A DNA stretch of 64,000 nt from contig JBKQIF010000098.1 in NCBI GenBank assembly GCA_052148435.1, positions 1 to 64,000 on the forward strand, written 5' to 3'. The position numbers were made by a program, and so were the translations under genes. Source of the stretch: JBEKYD01 sp052148435. Lineage in GTDB: Bacteria > Acidobacteriota > Terriglobia > Bryobacterales > Bryobacteraceae. Below, one piece after another: positions 59,034 through 64,000 of the stretch; position 1 is the first letter of the stretch; the number at the start of each line of letters is the position of its first letter. The notes under the pieces are model-generated. The model searched no databases, was not told the DNA's origin, and worked only from the letters and a program-made list of their open reading frames with translations.

Positions 59034-59834
59034 CTACGCCAGTTTGTAAGGCCGTCCGCGGTACATGCCCACCCGTTCCACCTGGGAGACGTGAATGAGC
59101 AGCACGCTGACATTATCGCTGCCGTCCCGCTGGTTGGCAAGCTCCACCAGTTCGCGGACGGCGTCCTGCAATGAAACTTTCCGGGTAATAATCGCCCCAA
59201 TATCGGCGGGCGTGACCGAGCCGTGCAATCCGTCCGAGCACATCAGCAGTGAATCGCCCGGAATCACCTGCCGTTCCGTGGTTTCCACATTGGCCACCAG
59301 CGCCATACCCAGGGAGCGGCTCAGCACGTTCCGGCTGGATGCCGCGGACGCCTCCAGCCCGCTCAAAAGCCCCATGCGGAACTGCTCGGCGGCCACCGTG
59401 TGATCGCGCGTCACCGCCTCCGCGCGCCCGAAACGCACCAGGTAACAGCGCGAATCGCCCACGTGCGAAATCACGGCGCGGTCCGCGCGCACGGCGCACG
59501 CCACCAGCGTCGTAGCCATGGGCGTGCTCCCCGGCCGCGTGGCCAGGCCCGCTTCGAAGATCCTGGCGTTGGCCTTCTGCACCAGCCGCGGCAGCAGGGT
59601 GAAATGGGAGTCGTCGGGCCTGGCCTGCCGGAAACCGCCCACCACGGTATCCACCGCCATCCGCGACGCCACTTCGCCTTTGTCCTGCCCGCCCACTCCG
59701 TCGGCCAGCGCAAACAGCCAGCCCCGGTTTCGGGTCTCCCCCGCGCTCGCCGGCGCGAAGTGCCCCAGGTAGTCTTCGTTGTGGTCTCGTACGCGCCCGC
59801 AATCGGAGGCTTGTGCGAATTCGATATTCAGCAT
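59034..59834 (-). CDS. PP2C-family serine/threonine phosphatase
   Basis: A 266-residue enzyme. The metal-binding motifs are RVRDHNEDYLG, LFALADGVGGQDKGEVAS, ISHVGDSRCYLVRFGRAEAV, LLMCSDGLHGSVTP and RDGSDNVSVLLIHV. It should reverse phosphorylation by the kinase encoded 15 bases downstream. Such kinase-phosphatase pairs often control cell-envelope or division processes; no client is evident here. Confidence 0.94.
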   Translation of the reverse strand: MLNIEFAQASDCGRVRDHNEDYLGHFAPASAGETRNRGWLFALADGVGGQDKGEVASRMAVDTVVGGFRQARPDDSHFTLLPRLVQKANARIFEAGLATRPGSTPMATTLVACAVRADRAVISHVGDSRCYLVRFGRAEAVTRDHTVAAEQFRMGLLSGLEASAASSRNVLSRSLGMALVANVETTERQVIPGDSLLMCSDGLHGSVTPADIGAIITRKVSLQDAVRELVELANQRDGSDNVSVLLIHVSQVERVGMYRGRPYKLA

Positions 59835-60107
59835 TTAAGCGCGGTTGGGCTCCAGCGTGGTGCGCCCCGTCGTCCGGCTCGCGAGACCCAGGGTAGGCTT
59901 CATTCCTATTTCGGTGTCGTCAGACATAAATCGTTCGTAAGAAAAGAGTGGATAGCGGTAAGGCTACTGTACGCAGGCGATACATGCCAATAGATAATTT
60001 GGATAGGATGGATTTAGAATTCCTTGATAAATTCGGCCGCCACTTGGGCTATCCTCATCGAAGGAGATGGGAGTCCGCGATCCGCGAATGACAACGCGCC
60101 TCAGTCT

Positions 60108-60287
60108 ATGAAATTGGCTGGCTTTCTGTTGGCCGTGGCGGGATGGGCGATCGGATTGGCAGCGGTTGTGCTGCTGAACTCGCCCGCGCCGCGAGATGGA
60201 TTCGCCGCCGCCGGTATGGTGGTGCAATTCCTGGGCCTGGGTTTGGCTGCGCGCACACACCTGGGGAATCGCGGGGGCAATGCATGA
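60108..60287 (+). CDS. Small two-helix membrane protein coupled to the Amt-like gene
   Basis: A 59-residue protein, MKLAGFLLAVAGWAIGLAAV then VLLNSPAPRDGFAAAGMVVQ: two hydrophobic helices with a short charged turn. Its last codons overlap the start of the transporter gene by four bases (ATGA), so it is made together with it. It may be a small subunit or regulator of the transporter. No family name is offered. Confidence 0.65.
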   Translation: MKLAGFLLAVAGWAIGLAAVVLLNSPAPRDGFAAAGMVVQFLGLGLAARTHLGNRGGNA

Positions 60288-61591
60288 GCCCGGCGGGCGG
60301 GCCTGCCTATAGCGAAACGACTTCCGCGCTCGCGATCTTCCTCATCTTCCTGGTTCCTCTCGCCGCGGCCGGCGTGGCCCTCATTCATACCGGTCTGACC
60401 CGTTCGCGCAGCGCGGCGCAAACCATGTTGGCGTCGCTATCCATCGCCGCCGTGGCCGCCCTGGTTTACGGCGTTTGCGGATTCGCATGGCAGGGAGCGG
60501 CGGGCGTACCGGGGCACACAATCCTGGTCGCGGGCAAGACGTGGAGTTGGATCGGAGGGGAGCGTTTCTTTCTGCGCAGCCTGACGGCATCGGGTTCGCC
60601 CGCCGGATTGGTGGCTTGCTTCGGCGTGTTTGCGGCCGGTTTGTGCGCTTTGATCCCATTGGGAGCCGGCGCCGACCGCTGGCGGTTGGGCGCCGCGCTG
60701 TTTTCCGCCGTATTTCTGGCCGGCGGCGTGTACCCGCTGTTCGGGCACTGGACTTGGGGCGGCGGGTGGTTGGCGGCGCTCGGCGGCAATTACGGCTTGG
60801 GCCGTGGCTACGTGGATCTGGCGGGCGCCGGCGCCATTCATGCCCTGGGCGGCATGAGCGCGCTGGCACTGTGCTGGATACTCGGGCCGCGCCGCTCGAA
60901 GTATACGTCGGACGGCATGCCGGTGGCCTTGCCCGGCCATAACACCGTACTGGTGCTAGCCGGATGCCTGCTCGCATGGGTGGGATGGTTGGGGCTGAAT
61001 GGGGCTGGAACATTGTTGTTCGGCGGCGTTTCGGTGAACGCGCTGGCCCTGGTGGGCGTGAATACTACGTTTGCGGCCGCGGCGGCCGCGCTCACCACCG
61101 CCGCCGTCACTCGCGTCCGCTTCCGGCGGCCCGACGCCAGCCTGTGCGCCAATGGCTGGGTGGGCGGCCTGGCGGCATCGAGCGGCGGATGCGCATTCTT
61201 CAACCCCTTCGCCGCCGTATTCGTGGGTGCCGTGGCCGGTTTGCTGATTCCATTGAGCGTGGAGTGGCTCGACATTTACCTGGAGTTGGACGATCCGGGC
61301 GGCGCCATCTCCGTGTACGGCGTGGGCGGATTGTGGGGCGTGCTGGCAACGGGGCTACTGGCCGATATCCCGGGCTCCGGCGACGGGCAGTTTCTGGCGC
61401 AACTGATTGGCGTCTCCACGCTGCTCGGTTTCGCCCTGCCGGTTTTCTACGCCTGGCACTGGCTCCTGAATCGCATCTACCCCCAGCGCGTCTCCGACCA
61501 GGGCGAACGCCAGGGCATGGACCTGCACGAACTGGGCGCTGGTGCGTATCCCGAATTCGTCATCCATCGCGAGGATTTCAGTCAGCGATAA
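60284..61591 (+). CDS. Ammonium transporter (Amt)-like protein with an altered pore
   Basis: A 435-residue protein with about eleven helices in the Amt/Mep/Rh pattern. The Asp and first pore His are D178 and H186 in YVDLAGAGAIHALGG, eight apart as in E. coli AmtB (D160, H168). The second pore His (H318 in AmtB, in a V-H-G-V segment) is replaced by Tyr345 in AISVYGVGGLWGVLATGL. Without the twin-His pair, proton relay should change. No glnK gene is adjacent. It may sense or carry a different small molecule. Confidence 0.85.
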   Translation: MSPAGGPAYSETTSALAIFLIFLVPLAAAGVALIHTGLTRSRSAAQTMLASLSIAAVAALVYGVCGFAWQGAAGVPGHTILVAGKTWSWIGGERFFLRSLTASGSPAGLVACFGVFAAGLCALIPLGAGADRWRLGAALFSAVFLAGGVYPLFGHWTWGGGWLAALGGNYGLGRGYVDLAGAGAIHALGGMSALALCWILGPRRSKYTSDGMPVALPGHNTVLVLAGCLLAWVGWLGLNGAGTLLFGGVSVNALALVGVNTTFAAAAAALTTAAVTRVRFRRPDASLCANGWVGGLAASSGGCAFFNPFAAVFVGAVAGLLIPLSVEWLDIYLELDDPGGAISVYGVGGLWGVLATGLLADIPGSGDGQFLAQLIGVSTLLGFALPVFYAWHWLLNRIYPQRVSDQGERQGMDLHELGAGAYPEFVIHREDFSQR

Positions 61592-61639
61592 GGGGTGGGT
61601 TTCGTGGTTCGGCCAGGGCTCTACCAGCGGCGCTAATCT

Positions 61640-62220
61640 GTGTATGTGCGCTACGCTCTTCTGGTTTCGGTTGGCTGCATGACGGTGGTGATTTGTGCAA
61701 CCGCGGCCGGCAAAGATACGGGCTCGCCCGTCTCCGATGAAGCTTTGCGACTTGCCGCCCTGCGAGCGATTTTCCCCAGGATGCAGGTTTCCGTCGATCA
61801 GGGCAAGAGTACTTGCTGGAGACCCAGCATCACGCCTCATTAGAGAAAGTCGAGTTGCTGGATCTGACTGGAGGCGGTGCGGACGAGCTTGTGATCGAGT
61901 CGGATGTCGGCGGGGGCGGGGGCGGAAGCATCGGCTTTCGCGTATTCGACTTGGGCCACGGGCGCTTCGAAGAGCTTCTACAGGCGTACTCGGACGTGGA
62001 GTATATGGATCAGGAGGGCTATACTCAAGCCCTGGATGTCGCCCGGACTATGCAAAGCCACGGCCAGCGGTTCTGCTTCTCGAAGACGACGCGGTTTGAG
62101 AAGGGCGAGTGGTTTAACGCACCGCGTGTCACTCACCCGTGTTATGAGCGCGGCCACGGCGTGGACGCCAAGGAGACGAGTGAGCGAAACAAGAGGCTGG
62201 GGCCGCCAGGGACGCGCTAG
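61640..62220 (+). pseudogene. Secreted protein of unknown function, split by a frameshift
   Basis: The first frame (from 61640) reads a signal peptide, MYVRYALLVSVGCMTVVICA, then ends at 61843. The second frame is open upstream of 61813 and carries on the sense: GQEYLLETQHHASLEKVELL, then DLTGGGADELVIESD and GFRVFDLGHGRFEELL. The shift lies near 61800 in a GGG run; one more G would join the two into a protein of about 190 residues. The D-L-T-G-G-G-A-D-E-L-V segment resembles one FG-GAP-like strand. It is either a real mutation or a sequencing error. Confidence 0.6.
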
Positions 62221-62358
62221 TTCATGGCGCCACTGCGAGGTCCCTCGGCACGGACTCTCAGCCTGCCGTGTCCGCACCCATGTGGACATTCCTTCGAGGG
62301 CGGCGCAAGGGTCCCGAAGAGTCGGGACGCGGCACGCAAGAGTGCGCGCGCCACGAGG

Positions 62359-64000
62359 CTACTCCTCCCGCAATGCTGTGAGCGGATCCATTTGCGCGGC
62401 GGCGCGGGCGGGCAGGTAGGCGGCCAGGGCGGCGACCAGCGTCAGTACGGCGCAGGCGGCGGTTAGGGTCAATGGGTCGTACGGTTTCAGCCCATATAAT
62501 AAGCTCGCCACCAGCCGCGAGCACGCTGTCACCAATACAGCGCCGATGACGAGACCGGTCACGAGCAGGCTCGCAATATCCCGCAGCACGAGGCGTAGCA
62601 CCGAACCGCGCGTGGCCCCCATCGCCATGCGGATGCCGATCTCGCCGCGCCGCCGCACTACCGCATACGCCACCACGCCGTATACGCCCACGCTGGCCAG
62701 CACCAGCGCCAGCGCCGCGAACCCGGCGGCCAAACCGGCCAGCAAGCGTTCCCGCACGAGCGAGTCTTCCACCTGTGCCGAGAGCAGCCGGAACTCGATC
62801 GCGATGCGCGGGTCGGTCTGCTTCGCTACCTCTCTTACGCGCGCGGTCACATCCGCCAGCCTGCCGCTGAATCGCAGCTCATAAGTGCCGGTCACCGGGA
62901 AGGGCGCCGGGTTCTGCGCAATCGGCAGGTAGACCGTGGCCGGCGCGGGGTCGCGCAGCCGCCGGTATTTCGCGTTCCGCGCCACTCCCACAATTTCCAC
63001 CGTGTAGGGACCCCCGGCATTCCTGTCGCGGTAGGTCCTTCCCAGCGGATTCACGACGGGGAAAAGCTCGCGCGCAGCGGTTTCATTGGCGATCGCCACC
63101 CTGGGCGAGCCGGCCGTATCCTGCCCGGTAAAGGCGCGGCCGCGCAGCAGGTTCGTGCCGACCGCCCGAAAATATCCGGGCGAGACCAGCCGGCGCCGGC
63201 TACCAACACCATCGAGAGAGCGACCTGCGCCGCCACCAGCGTGCGGCTCAAGCTCCAACCGCCGCGCCGCTCTGTCAGCCCGCGGGAATTCCGCTTGAGG
63301 GCTTCCTGCGGCGACTGCCGGGTGGTGCGCAGCGCGGGAGCAAGGCCGAACAGCGCGCCCGTCAGCACGGCCACGCCCGCCAGAAATGCCAGTACCCGGA
63401 AATCCGGAGTGAGATCGAGAAACGGAAACCGATGCTGCGCGGGAGAGGAGATGGCTCCCACCAGCGCCGCGCTTCCCCATCTCGCGAGCGCTCCGCCTAA
63501 CACCGCGCCGCCGAGCGAAAGCAGAGCCGAGTCGGTCAGAAGCTGGCGAATCAAACGCCCACGGCCCGCGCCCAATGCCAGGCGCACGGCGATCTCGCGC
63601 TGCCGCGCGCCCGACCGCGCCAGCAACTGGTTCGCCAGGTTGGCGCAGGCAATCAGCAACACCAGGCCAACCATTGCCATCAGCATCAGCAACGGCCGCG
63701 AGTAGCCCCGGCGAAGCTCGGACAGGCCACGGGCCGCGCTCTCGAGGCCCAGCACCGCGGGCTTGCCGACGGTGTAATGGAAGCCCGCAATGGGGAACAG
63801 TTCCGTGCTCCATATCGCCAGCCGCCGGGCGGCCTGTGCAGCGCCGATTCCAGGTTTCAAGCGCCCCACCACGGTTAGCCACTTAAACTCCGGCTCGGTT
63901 ATCGGGTTGGGAGCAGCGGCGAACTGGCCGGCAAGACCGAGGGGCACCGCGACATCGAACCCTTCGCCCACGTCCAGGCCGAAGAAGCCCGGCGGAGCGA
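62359..64000 (-). pseudogene. Broken ADOP/MacB-type permease, cut by the right edge
   Basis: Pieces of an acidobacterial orphan permease in two frames. From the edge to about 63190 one frame holds a MacB-like periplasmic part (FKWLTVVGRLKPGIGAAQAA), the first FtsX block (LLMLMAMVGLVLLIACANLA, REIAVRLALGAGRGRLIRQL) and SRTLVAAQVALSMVLVAGAG. Another frame then starts at VSPGYFRAVGTNLLRGRAF and ends in the second FtsX block (IGIRMAMGATRGSVLRLVLR) and the tail MDPLTALREE. The roughly 130-150 residues usually between are missing and the frame is changed, so the gene is disrupted. The N-terminus lies outside the window. Confidence 0.75.

Overview
The window is GC-rich, densely coded bacterial chromosome, most likely from an Acidobacteriota member of the Bryobacterales/Solibacter type. 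This is inferred from gene content, not from a marker-gene tree. The signs are: an Oar-like TonB-dependent receptor with an N-terminal carboxypeptidase-regulatory domain; a CRTAC1-type FG-GAP/ASPIC-UnbV protein paired with a TPR protein; a winged-helix protein carrying one membrane segment; an orphan MacB/FtsX-type permease (ADOP family); and a full hopanoid cluster next to a TonB/Exb/Sec block. No rRNA, tRNA, CRISPR array, prophage or intact insertion sequence was seen.

Layout, left to right. 1-8.9 kb: an edge gene start, a tannase-like remnant, a winged-helix membrane regulator, the large TonB-dependent receptor with a clear terminator, the CRTAC1/TPR pair and a thioredoxin-fold remnant. 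8.9-13.6 kb: envelope and core genes (rpsT, holA, lptE, a catalytically defective Asd paralogue, pssA, psd). 13.7-16.1 kb: glpK-glpF for glycerol uptake and phosphorylation. 16.1-18.4 kb: a RelE-like toxin with an unusual partner, a zinc-ribbon membrane protein and two small membrane proteins. 18.7-20.3 kb: galactarate dehydratase. 20.4-28.4 kb: a leftward block tgt-yajC-secD-secF-tonB-exbB-exbD-exbD-TPR lipoprotein, joining protein export to outer-membrane energisation. 28.5-30.2 kb: an MCE/MlaD protein, tatA and a small putative zinc-binding protein.

30.3-40 kb is a continuous leftward hopanoid operon: ispH, shc, hpnH, hpnA, hpnG, two tandem zinc alcohol dehydrogenases, hpnC and hpnD. Nearly all junctions overlap or lie within a few bases. 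It spans the last MEP-pathway step, squalene synthesis, cyclisation and adenosyl side-chain addition. The two dehydrogenases directly after hpnG are candidates for the poorly defined step that turns ribosylhopane into bacteriohopanetetrol.

40-42 kb holds an Hpt protein and a wrecked hybrid histidine kinase whose middle pieces lie inverted in place. 42-45 kb is the oxidative pentose-phosphate operon zwf-opcA-pgl. 46-50 kb is xseB-ispA-tlyA-nadK-symporter, followed by an M13 metallopeptidase, a PpiC/SurA-like isomerase, aspS and hisS. 56.5-60 kb has a radical SAM/SPASM protein with an unusual N-terminal beta domain and a Ser/Thr kinase-PP2C phosphatase pair. 60-64 kb has an Amt-like transporter lacking the second pore histidine, a frameshifted secreted protein and a broken ADOP permease cut by the right edge.

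The spacers carry at least five families of short dispersed repeats. The most striking is a roughly 85-125 bp palindromic REPIN/MITE-like element present as three full copies and one half copy. Together with five gene remnants, this indicates a genome with active small-scale rearrangement.
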